Positions 56,301 to 64,000 of a stretch of DNA of 64,000 nucleotides are shown piece after piece. The notes beneath the pieces were generated by a model. That model worked only from the letters and a program-made list of their open reading frames with translations. It was not told the DNA's origin and ran no database searches. This stretch comes from Davidsoniella eucalypti. Taxonomy: Eukaryota > Ascomycota > Sordariomycetes > Microascales > Ceratocystidaceae. The position numbers and the translations under genes are program-made. Numbering within the stretch: position 1 is the first letter of the stretch; each line of letters begins with the position of its first letter. The stretch is from assembly GCA_004009845.1 (NCBI GenBank), contig RMBW01000093.1:1-64000 (forward strand), in the 5' to 3' direction.

Positions 56301-56813
56301 GACCACCAACCACGCCACAGATCTTCCGGTGGCCCTGGGGGTAGCGGCACACACCACCAGAAACGGCGCCAGATGCAAGTCATGTCCAAAGCCAGCCGTG
56401 AAGACATGCGCGCAGGAATTCGTCCATCGCCGTCCCATTCCAATCTCGCTGCCGCTGCCTCCTCGCACGTGTCTCTTCCACTGTCCCGCAAGAGCCCGTT
56501 CCAACAGCAACAGCACCGGCAATGCCCTCGGCAGCAGCGCGGCATCAGCCAGGACCCAGAGATGGAGCTGCCGGCGCTGACTAAAAGCATGAGCACGTGG
56601 ACAGACGAGAACCTCGTTGTTACACCCAGCTCGAAGCCGGTGCGCAAGCCTTCTGTCACGTTTGCTAAGACTGATGATGTGCTGTTGTTGTCTGATGATA
56701 GCGGCCTCCAACGCCTAAGCTTCTACGACGATAGCGGATTCCTTATGGGCTCTTCGCCTGATAGCTCGTCCAGACATTCTGGTAGCCGCTCATTCGCCAA
56801 TGGCACATATTAA
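53352..56813 (+). CDS. Unrecognised 1153-aa single-pass membrane protein, Ser-rich
   Basis: An intronless frame of 1153 codons. I do not recognise the family. The first 27 residues contain no signal peptide. Residues 28-50 (WMIGAAIGGSVLVAGGLSVVLYV, given here in two parts: WMIGAAIGGSVL and VAGGLSVVLYV) form one transmembrane helix followed by basic ISVRRKRA, so the 1100-residue remainder should be cytosolic. That part is low complexity: Ser/Pro/Arg-rich, with an acidic patch (about 378-398, SESEEETGVMDEDEETEHES), a small tandem repeat DSGSDDSGSDD (about 502-512) and a Met-rich stretch (about 891-921, with units such as MNMNLMQMQMQMGIMGM). The C-terminus has a conserved-looking KPSVTFAKTDDVLLLSDDSG. 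The layout of a tiny ectodomain, a helix and a long disordered tail suggests a scaffold or signalling anchor, but no function can be assigned. Codon use is strongly coding-like throughout. Confidence 0.85.
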   Translation: MPAIQGQEHGSDPMLIAARGSLEGSVNWMIGAAIGGSVLVAGGLSVVLYVISVRRKRAIAASETSSAESPERTRNLAALESASTLNGVESHNERNAEKRGLRSFFRPRQKPYVGSLTRKNTLRKSTSMRRFDSLQSGLGSNRRKDNWIDEDALHGPDVMPYGLPYRQRVESKPDIWLVGSPTLPEIAIQSTLDLDMDAAEKEREKFYTMGNPHVPYPMFSGRRPLGSRAGAATAPTLHGYGQDITSVSLAGAPLSLPPSSRTTKSLVGPRTPPRTSVSGSSGKPEGSDAELRDILRSTEQRLLCPAKSTSAISSVLRTPTSAKARSVKSSPSRVPEFAQCPQPNSPEQAQLACTLNVAEWSILTPDDMRMERSVVEYASESEEETGVMDEDEETEHESILTQEFSTVLSPAGSFVMPIRESIEADESVDVTDSATFTTAPDGDEVEVDPNDRHDRDSRSPSACSDVSSALSTLYSADEREDAPSPPHSAGAMSEASTKFEGDSGSDDSGSDDPFNSAILRNFPKTKHLSVNPLSALSLAAQGEGDGRKVYSCPPPRRRPGFSSGQSPTAKPPRPGPPSSGSIAAVGSPSQTTASGSPTRHRQPGVKLAIPPFAKLPPAAAGSYSYQLPMKRTRPPTPGNAMRGTASNPATPASKSNTAGSLSRSTSGNLSGNRVRAVMNQNNDNARMITPIKGCQIRTVTPSTSMRSRALAAKQRQQLTQRQNGKAPQKALRPMRSSPTLGTHDRGAASVSSPGTSGSSSPESNGVKPHAGFSGSKSVGSTPSRHRSCSNVPTVVVSGMRSASGASGMSSAYSSNSLLSLSDSRLTPSSSFQMAMARGAGASGVFIPQSLSSSSFDLTPATALDVTITELRRRNSQNPASRSYSYGGTPSMMKMNMNLMQMQMQMGIMGMSNNMGMGVGLMDSPTLPHRYGQSNYYNSARQRTPNSAPPVSMNGHNRRQTHSGLTSSGSVSRFSNTGSSSLANDHQPRHRSSGGPGGSGTHHQKRRQMQVMSKASREDMRAGIRPSPSHSNLAAAASSHVSLPLSRKSPFQQQQHRQCPRQQRGISQDPEMELPALTKSMSTWTDENLVVTPSSKPVRKPSVTFAKTDDVLLLSDDSGLQRLSFYDDSGFLMGSSPDSSSRHSGSRSFANGTY

Positions 56814-57167
56814 TCTTATCTTCTTTCGTTCTTCTATTTTCACATCTAGCGTTATCTTTTCTTTTTATTGTAGTTTACTTCGCTCACTCTCGTTTTTGTA
56901 TACCAAAGGTTGTAACCACTTGCCCCCAGTTTTCCATATCATCACGATCTTTATGCTTCTTTATTTTCTTTCCTTTTTGTTTGTCCCAGTCAGGTGGTTT
57001 TCAGGCCTACAGCAGGAAAACGCTTATAGTTAGTTCAATGTTGTAGTTATCTTTTAGTGGCAGTTCCGAAATATAATCATGCTCCCACCCTGTGAAATCT
57101 TGCTCTCAAATTATTGCATTAGTGATTTACTATGTATTTCGCCTTTTTTGGGTTTCCATGAGTCATT
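56814..57167. other. Convergent intergenic region, 1153-aa gene / pICln gene
   Basis: 354 bp of T-rich 3' UTR-like sequence. Nothing else seen. Confidence 0.65.
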
Positions 57168-58134
57168 TCAATCGACGCGTGCTCTCTTACTATCGGACTC
57201 CTCTGTACCATTAGTTTCTGTTCCGTCTCCAGCCTTCTCGGCTTCAACCTCATCTCGCGATCTGACACGGCCAGCACCCTCGCCTAGCTCTTCTTGCTCT
57301 TCTTCTCCATCTGCCGACTGGTCGATATAGTTCCCATCCTTATCGAAGAATTGATCTACGTTTTCAGCCGTGATCCATCTGCTACTTCCCGCCATCGGGG
57401 GTGGTAGGCCGCCGTTGGCACTTCCACGTAGAACACCCGAGTAGCCCTCGAGTGCCTCGTGCTCTGCACTGCCCTCGAAGATGATGTCCGGGTATGCGTC
57501 GTCATCATCTTCGCCCTCGGCTGTGGGATCTGGGTGTAGGTCTGAGCAAGCAGAGATGGCGGTGAACAGCTTTTTATCCTCGGGTTGCTCTGTGGACTCT
57601 TGAGATGGAACTAGAATTAGCTCAACATCGTCAAACTCGTCATCGCCAGAACCACCGTCGTTTAGCTGAATTTGCAGCAAGACGGTCTTGATCGAATAGT
57701 CGCCAGACGTGGATGAAGAGGCTGCATGAATTGCAATTGAGGGGTACGGTATTGAAATTCCGACCTCTGCAGTTTGGTTGAAGATAGTAAAGTTTCTAAG
57801 CCCATGTTAGTCCATAGTACACAATTACCATCTGGTTGTGGTTTACCTACTCGCTGTTCACAAACACATCGAGAACCTGCTCGATCTTTTGGCTAGCTTG
57901 GCCTTCAGGAAGTGCTTTGCTTTCAGGCTCTGTCGGTCTTTGCTCCGCATTGGCCACGGGGAAGATGGGCAGTTTGCCAGCACTATGAATCGATATCCAG
58001 CCCTTGATACCAGTGGCATGGTAGTGAAGCACTGGCTTTCCGTCATAAAAGCTCTGGGGGGTTTGGCTTTGGTAGTCGACGAGAGTAATGAAGTCCTCCA
58101 AGTTGGGAGGACTGCGAGTCGTGATTGGAAGCAT
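57168..58134 (-). CDS. pICln / Lot5-like protein (methylosome subunit), two exons
   Basis: Member of the Voldacs (pICln) family, which in animals and fission yeast binds Sm proteins and, with the PRMT5 methylosome, chaperones spliceosomal snRNP assembly. Minus-strand exons are 58134-57851 and 57795-57168; the 55-bp intron starts with the unusual donor GTAGGT, because the neighbouring GTAAAC would create a stop. The product is 303 aa. A PH-like core covers about residues 30-190: GKPVLHYHATGIKGWISIHS, QTAEVGISIPYPSIAIHA, TVLLQIQLNDGG and DDVELILVPS. An acidic tail follows (ADGEEEQEELGEG), and the family PDIIFEG and WITAENVDQFFD motifs lie in the second half. Yeast Lot5 is the nearest named yeast protein. 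Divergent from the small gene at 58840. Confidence 0.9.
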
Positions 58135-58839
58135 TCTGTAGAGATTGGATGTGTTTCGAAATGCTATAAGGGAACTGTGAAGATTCGTGTCAGAAATGTT
58201 GACAGCTCTGGCTTGATCCTAACTCAACAGCACAAGAAGTCGAAGATGGAATAAGGCTGTAGCCTTGTCCCACTAATACATTCTATCTAAAATTGGCTAT
58301 AAGCTCTTATCCTACATATGTTACTATAGCCTATCTGAACGTGACTAAGTGCATTATTGGGACAGCCCCACATAAAAGTTGGCCAGTCCTAATCGACGTC
58401 ATTCATTGTTCTCCCCATAGCTACACCAACTTTAGAGAGCTTGCTTCTTCACTTATAAGCCAGTAGCCAGCCGAGTATCTCAGTGCGAAATGTCACAGAA
58501 TTATGATAATCGTAAGTTTCTGTCTCTGCTTTTTTTTTCTGTCATTTCTTTTTCTGTCTCCTAGTTTCCCTCTTTCCCCTCTATCCATCCAAAAAATACC
58601 ACGCTGGCCCAAACTCGAGAATCTTTCTCTCTCTATCTTCCAATCAGTTTTGCTGACTTCCCTTCCACTTACACCCATCATAAGAGTTCAATAACCTCCT
58701 CTCGCAGGTTCCGTTGACTGTCTCGCCATTTGTAAAACTTCCATCTGCGCCAACCCTGAGCTATAATTATACAAAGCTCCCCTCTGTTCTTCCTACTAGC
58801 CGATACGTCTCCGGGATATCGACTACCATCACACCAAAC
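58135..58839. other. Divergent promoter region, pICln gene / small coiled-coil gene
   Basis: 705 bp. Contains the MITE-like inverted repeat at 58266-58364 and a pyrimidine-rich leader from about 58500. An upstream ATG at 58490 (MSQNYDN...) opens a short frame ending at a GTAAGT donor. I tested the possible acceptors and none joins it in frame to the gene at 58840, so it is more likely an upstream reading frame or a leader intron. Confidence 0.5.
58266..58364. mobile_element. Possible MITE-like element with 17-bp inverted ends
   Basis: TGTCCCACTAATACATT at the left end matches the reverse complement of the right end, TGTCCCAATAATGCACT, at 14 of 17 positions, enclosing 99 bp in total. The left end as CTTGTCCCACTAATA occurs again at 29816-29830. 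No coding capacity. No clear target-site duplication was seen, so this remains tentative. Confidence 0.35.
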
Positions 58840-59292
58840 ATGTCGAACCCGGCTTCCTCTTCTGCAGCAACAACAACAACTGCTGACAGTAGTAACAATG
58901 GCACAGCGAAGATACCTTACGTCACGAGTCGTGGTGGCCACGCTGCACATCCGGATGCTATCATTGCATCCTGCCAACAGCTGCGGGCACATCTGGCCCA
59001 ACTACAAGCGGATGCTGATGCGGAGTTACGCGCTTTAGAAGAACGGTTCGCTAGTGCGGAGTTGGCTGAAAAGCGTCGCATTGCTCCTGGCTGGCTGGAT
59101 AGTGATAGCCATATTCTAGTGCCCCAGAGCCAATCGTCTGCTGCTGGTGGTAAGGGTGCCATCGGCATCCAGGATCTTATGTCGGAGCCCACGGATGAGC
59201 AAAAACAAGAGGCCAAGACAGAGGCCGACCAAGTTACGGCATTCATTGAAATGCTAAGTCTGAAGGAAAAGATGAAGTCTGGCCAGCAATGA
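58840..59292 (+). CDS. Small conserved-looking coiled-coil protein, unknown function
   Basis: 150 aa, single exon from the first in-frame ATG (58840). The frame stays open upstream to about 58714 without an ATG. I do not recognise a named family. The N-terminus (1-25) is Ser/Thr/Ala-rich, followed by KIPYVTSRGGHAAHPDAIIA. A predicted amphipathic helix with coiled-coil character covers about 43-80 (QLRAHLAQLQADADAELRAL, then EERFASAELAEKRR). The motif RRIAPGWLDSD comes next, and a C-terminal helix TAFIEMLSLKEKMKSG ends the protein. The size and helix content suit a small complex subunit. Divergent from the pICln gene and convergent with the Opi1 gene. Confidence 0.75.
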   Translation: MSNPASSSAATTTTADSSNNGTAKIPYVTSRGGHAAHPDAIIASCQQLRAHLAQLQADADAELRALEERFASAELAEKRRIAPGWLDSDSHILVPQSQSSAAGGKGAIGIQDLMSEPTDEQKQEAKTEADQVTAFIEMLSLKEKMKSGQQ

Positions 59293-60010
59293 CCATGTGC
59301 GTCTAGTTGTTGTAAATAGTTGTCCTTGGTTTTAGATGCTAGCTTTTTCTCTTTTAGTTGTTGGGTATTCACACTGAGTAGACCAATTTCCCTTTCTCTC
59401 TTCTAGTCTCTAGGACTGGCTTTTCCGCATGGCGTTCTAGGCGTTGAATTTGCTTTTGCTTTCATTACCTTTCTTAAAATAAAATGTCTCATATCAACTT
59501 CACATGTTGGTTGACAAATGGCCCTACTTGTTAAAGTGTAGAGCCATACCACACCAACTATTGGCACGTTAAGACATGAATACATAGATATATCAGTCAT
59601 ATTATGATTTGCTGTACTAAAATATTCAGACACAGAGTTATCAAAATTCAGCTTTTAATTCATCTCAAGCTCACAACGAAATGTAACTCAACCTAACCTC
59701 CCTCTAATATTCATTTAGAGAGTCGTAAAAACATTCAACGCCCATAAAAATGATAACACCCTATCAACCAAAGCATAACAGGAAAAAGAAAAGCTTACGA
59801 AACAAGAGAAAGACACACAAAAGAAAAGCATAGTGGTAATTGCAAGTATGTGAGGTGAAGAGAAACGCTGCAAAGTAGCGACAGTAGTAGATGGTGCGCG
59901 TATAATGGTATCATAGAGTAGTGAGTGACAAAGGAAATATACCAGGGATATTCAAGGGTGAACAAACATGGGTTGTTTTGTTTGTGGAGATATAAGCTGT
60001 GTATGTTTGC
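59293..60010. other. Convergent intergenic region
   Basis: 718 bp between the small coiled-coil gene (+) and the Opi1 gene (-). AT-rich 3' UTR sequence on both sides. No gene recognised. Confidence 0.6.
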
Positions 60011-61959
60011 TTATTGCTCAAGTGGACGCTTCTCGGCGGTTGTTGGGGGCCGAAGATCCTCAGATTCTTCCATGATGGCATCACCAAGACGACTGCTGTT
60101 GCTACCATCTTGGATACCGCGGCTAGTCTCTTGTCCATCATTGGGGCCATTGAGACCGTTGACGGGTCTACGACCAAGTCGTTCGCACCACTGCTCAGCG
60201 CTGCCGATAGTGCCATCCAACACATTGCTAATCTGGAGGATGACCTGCAGGCCTTCACGAGCAACAAGTAAAGCTGTTTGCGCATTACGGCGAGTGGTGG
60301 TGCGATGGTTTGGCCGTTCGCCACGATCAAGAGCTTCCTGTTGTTCACGCTCCTGTGCTTTAGCAGCACTAGTGGATCGAGCGGGGATGCTCATGAGACT
60401 GCGACGGACAAATTGGCGGGCTGGTTGGGGTAGAGCTGCGCCTGTGTAGATAGAAATGGTATTGACAGTATCTTGAAGGACGCGGACAACGTCGGACTTC
60501 AAACGGGTGATTCGTTCGCCAACTTCACGGCGCGTTCTAGGATTCCGATTATTGGCATCGCCTCCTTGTTCCGGCGCGGCGCTATTGGGCGAGGTAGTAT
60601 TCTGACCTTCGGTTGCTAGTAAAGGTGGGCTTTGCATGTCTAGGTCATCATCTAAGCTATCTCTCCGGGCATTTTGCTCAGAGCCTCTGTTGGCCTGGCG
60701 AGCTTCACGCTCACGAGCTTCCGCACGATCGTATTCTTCAACGAGATTCTTAAGCGTATGAATGTTGTTGTCAATGTTCTTATTTGCTGTGCGTAGCCAA
60801 GCTAGACAGTATTTCAAGCTGCGTAGACTTTGATCGTTCATTGCTGCACCTAGACCAGTAGTTGAGCGGATCAAACGCCAACCCACATTGCCACGTCCGC
60901 GGGCACGGTTTGTTGGTTGGTTAGTGTTGTTTGTGCCGTTGGGGGCGCCTGGTGACTGAGAGTAATCGGATGTCATCATCGCATCTTCATACACTGACAC
61001 AGTAGCAGTACTGCCAATGGAGGACCTCCGATCATGAGGGTCGCCATCTTCGCTCGCCGGTACACTAGCGCCGCCATTAACTTTGCGACGTTTTGAGTGT
61101 TGCTCCCCTGGTGGTTGGGCATCAATGGTTCCCTGTGGCGGTCGACGGCCTCCGAGTATCCAACGGACACCACCCTCGACACCAGTAACGCGGCTTACAT
61201 TTCCGACAGTGTTGGCAATCGGATTCAAATAACTCTCGACGTACTCAGCACCAGATTTAAAGCGCGGGGAGAAGTTTTTAGAGTTGTTGTATGCCTGAGT
61301 CGCACCTCCGATTGTTGTAGCTAGCAATGGGTGGGAGTTGGTGATCATAGAGAGAAGAGGCTGTTGTGGGGAGTTACCGAGGGTAGAAGGGCCCATTTGC
61401 GGGCTGTGTTGTGTCGATGTTGCGCCTATAGTTTAAAGAGTAAGCATTCAACGGGCCTAATTTATGAGACTACCTGCAAGGGCGACAAACCAGTTTTCAT
61501 TTCAGCCAAGGCTTGCGCGACGAATCTCAGCTCTGAATCCTCAGCGAAGCTACTGGCTCGAGAAGCCCGCATATAATCTGGCGATCCCATTCCAGACATT
61601 TCCGAGTCTATGGGAGTGTGATGATAGCTGAGAGACGACGCCGTTGAGACACCGGCAGTTAGTTCTGAGAATGACGGCATGCGATGTGGCTGCGACGGCC
61701 CACCAGCCTGTGTCGATGCACCTGAAGCTGGCATGACCTCGGCGAGAGAAGGTAGGGAGGCCAAGCTGCCATGCGATGATATCGAGCCGGAGATGGGCGG
61801 CAGAGTGGGTCGTGATGCCGAGGCTGGATCGAGATCTTTGATGGGAGGAAGGTGCAGATCGGCCTGTGGACGGGCGTGGGCATCGACGTCACCATTGAGA
61901 GGCTCAGTAATACCTAGCACAGCATCGCCCTGTACAGGCTGGATCGTGTTCTGGGCCAT
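60011..61959 (-). CDS. OPI1: Opi1 family transcriptional regulator, two exons
   Basis: In yeast Opi1 represses phospholipid (INO) genes and is held at the ER by phosphatidic acid and Scs2. Filamentous fungi carry relatives with the same domain, including clock-controlled ones. Minus-strand exons are 61959-61491 and 61425-60011; the product is 627 aa. The frame requires the weak donor GTTTGT at 61490; the GTAGTC at 61473 would give a frameshift and early stop. The Opi1 domain starts at about residue 178: PLLSMITNSHPLLATTIGGA, then SPRFKSGAEYVESYLNPIAN, TVGNVSRVTGVEGGVRWILG. It continues with SLRSLKYCLAWLRTANKNID and ERITRLKSDVVRVLQDTVNT, and ends in QTALLVAREGLQVILQISNV. The N-terminal 150 residues are Ser/Pro-rich with DLHLPPIKDL. 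No obvious FFAT motif was seen. The assignment to the domain family is firm; that it regulates INO genes here is inference. Confidence 0.9.
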
Positions 61960-64000
61960 CGTAGTCCGTCAGGTCAGCTTGGCGATCAATCGAGAATAGT
62001 CGTCAGGATGTCGGTGACAGAGTTCGGTGAAGTATAATCGAGATAAAAATGATTAAAAAGGATGCTAGCAATGCAGGCGCAACAAATATGCAGTGCTTAT
62101 AATGGAAAACAAAGGTAGCAGCGGATGACGCTTTCGGTATCAAGGCGTTGGAGAACGCTACAGAACAACGGAGTCCAGAATATTGTTGAGAAACCGCCTG
62201 TCACAATACAGGCAGTAGATAAATGGAGACTGCCAAAGAAAACAATTACGAAATAGAAGCTGGGCAGAAGGCGTCTAAGAAAGCGTCTAGCGAGAACCTC
62301 GGGCTAGAACAAGACGAGAAGGGCAGCAATCAAAGAAATCGTATAGATGTCGCCATGACACAAATGATAGTGACAGACGAAAGGATACGAAAAAGAAGAA
62401 TAGTCGATGGCAGACGGAGAAGCAGACAAGACAGGCAGAACCAAAGGGAGAACACAAGATTAGAGGTCTGGTAGGCAGGCGTCTACCAGAGTGTCACAGG
62501 AGGGCCTATTATGTGCGCTCTAAAAGGGACTGTCACTCACCTCGGCCAATTCGATTGATTGAGCGTGGAACAAGACGATGATTGTGAAAAAGAATAACAA
62601 AAGCTGGACAATCGATAACCATCGAACAACGGCCGGATAGGATGTTCAAATGCTCAATGTAAGCCGATAAAAGCAGGGTGTGCAAGGACTCCCGCAAGCA
62701 CGAGATGCGCTTTCTTTGCTGTTTTAGGACGGGCCAAGAGTCCCTTGAAAGAGTCCAATATTATCAAGTATTTGAGTTTCCTGGTTGTGCTCGTGCAGTT
62801 TACAGATTGTTCAGGGGGTCTGAGATGTTTCAGCGTGTTTAAGATGCCCCAAAGCCTTCACGATGACCTGCCTACGAGATAACGGACTTTCTTTTTTTTT
62901 GTGAGAAAGATAATGACGGCGAATGTAAGCCCTTTTAACAGCCTGCTTATATGCACAATCACATGAAAATGGCACTCTACCCATACATACGAGCCATCTT
63001 ATTCATGGGCCCCGATTATGACTTGCCAACAGTCAAGCAAAAAAAGTTGTTGGGAACTCGTCGCTATATTGCACGTGTTAGACGCTTGAAGGAGTGGAGG
63101 AGATCGTATCACATGCATTTTTGTACATTTTTGTTGGCTCTTGCCCGTAAACAAGTAACAGAAAGAGGCAAATTGTTAGGAGCCAAGTAGCGCATATCCC
63201 TGCCACTGTAAATTTTGCTGTCTTTTCTAGCAGGGGTACAACATGGCTTAGCAGGAACTGATCACTATAACTAACCATGATAACTGACAGAAACTTGAGC
63301 TTGACTCCAATAATGCCGTTCATTGTAGTTTTTTTGTTACGACTAATCACATCATCGGACAGCTCCAACGCGGAATATCATGATGTAAATTTGTAGTGGC
63401 AATGCACTCTGTTATTTTTGGTTTTTATATATCGTAGATATGCAAACTTATAGATGGTAAAACTATTCCCGACATTCGCTCTTATGGTATGGCGAGTAAT
63501 ATGTAAGTATGTTAGTCTTCCTACCTTTCTAGTGGGTGGGTGGCCATTATTATCTGATTCGACATGTGAATATGGCAATGGTATTAACCCAATATTTAAC
63601 AGCAATTCATACTAAAAATCTAGCGGGTTCGATGCCCATAGTACATAGACAAGTAGAACAGAAAATCTTGCTTATTAATACTCGGCCAAGGCCGATCATG
63701 ATCACGATTGACACTTCTTGCGCTCATACAAGATAATAAGCCGCAAGTTGATATCAAATGTATACTGAACATGAAGTAAACGACAATAATAGACACGACA
63801 TTGTTCTGCGGGTTTTCTTTTTCAATTTTTTTTTTCTTTTTTTCAAAATATGTTATGGAATGTACGGTCCCTCTGACACCGCCTTGGCAACGAGGCCGAA
63901 CCCGATACCACAAAGATAAAGGGCCGGGTAAAATACGTAGGCAGTTCTTATGGGACAGCAAGCTAAGCTGTCGGTCTACGCGTCAAATATCGCTTCTACG
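61960..64000. other. Upstream region of the Opi1 gene, no gene recognised
   Basis: About 2 kb. The first 500 bp, read on the Opi1 sense strand, are pyrimidine-rich and probably form the leader and promoter. The frames at 62223-62474 (+) and 63078-63368 (-) are short, without recognisable products. The last kilobase is AT-rich with nothing identified. Confidence 0.55.

Noticed and set aside
58490..58511. ATG with GTAAGT donor as a possible first exon of the small coiled-coil gene
   Set aside because: None of the acceptors tested (58708, 58761, 58777, 58800) joins it in frame to the gene at 58840.
59925..60449. 174-codon open frame on the plus strand over the Opi1 3' end
   Set aside because: Antisense shadow of the Opi1 coding exon. 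No family motif.
1..64000. CRISPR arrays, rRNA genes, telomere repeats, mitochondrial or bacterial insertions
   Set aside because: I looked for regularly spaced repeats, 5S or rDNA motifs, TTAGGG arrays and prokaryotic gene packing. None is present.

Overview
The window comes from a nuclear chromosome of a filamentous ascomycete (Pezizomycotina-like). Evidence: genes carry short GT-AG introns (about 55-105 bp) with CTAAC/CTAAT-type branch points, two tRNA genes carry introns, and the gene set is typically fungal (GH28 endopolygalacturonase, Mediator Med12, an F-BAR/RhoGAP protein, Cms1, Ubc7, Swa2/auxilin, a DUF1996 secreted protein, Opi1). I cannot name the species from sequence alone. There is no CRISPR, operon or bacterial signal.

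Layout. 1-8 kb is AT-rich and repeat-bearing. Two direct copies of a short retroelement lie just upstream of an intron-containing tRNA-His. A small four-exon gene for the ER-membrane chaperone subunit Asterix (PAT complex) follows on the minus strand. Then comes an isolated secreted endopolygalacturonase. A 5'-truncated LINE (RT thumb plus RNase H, frameshifted) and a second, 58-bp copy of its 3' end lie just upstream of an intron-containing tRNA-Gly. 8-12.4 kb looks non-coding. 12.4-25 kb holds MED12 (+), converging on an F-BAR/RhoGAP gene (-), then CMS1 (+). 25-32.9 kb has no gene I can support. 32.9-41 kb holds a C2H2 zinc-finger gene with an N-terminal membrane segment (+), UBC7 (+) and SWA2/auxilin (-, converging on UBC7). 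41-49.7 kb is another gene-free stretch, ending in a CT-rich leader for a secreted DUF1996 protein (+). 53.4-56.8 kb encodes an unrecognised 1153-aa single-pass membrane protein. 57.2-62 kb holds pICln/Lot5 (-), a small unrecognised coiled-coil protein (+) and an Opi1 homologue (-). 62-64 kb shows no gene.

The genes are mostly independent housekeeping functions: transcription (Med12, C2H2 factor, Opi1), ribosome biogenesis (Cms1), spliceosomal snRNP assembly (pICln), Rho signalling and membrane shape (RhoGAP), clathrin uncoating (Swa2), ERAD (Ubc7), membrane-protein biogenesis (Asterix), plus two secreted proteins. I see no metabolic cluster.

The most noteworthy pattern is the retroelement arrangement. 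Short, 3'-tail-sharing LINE/SINE-like insertions with perfect 14- or 18-bp target-site duplications sit about 57 and 100 bp upstream of both tRNA genes, at unrelated target sequences, with the same site used twice at tRNA-Gly. This suggests a non-LTR retrotransposon that targets tRNA gene flanks. Second is a C2H2 zinc-finger protein with a predicted N-terminal transmembrane helix, a candidate membrane-tethered transcription factor. All exon joins were worked out by hand from splice signals and reading frame; no transcript data were available.
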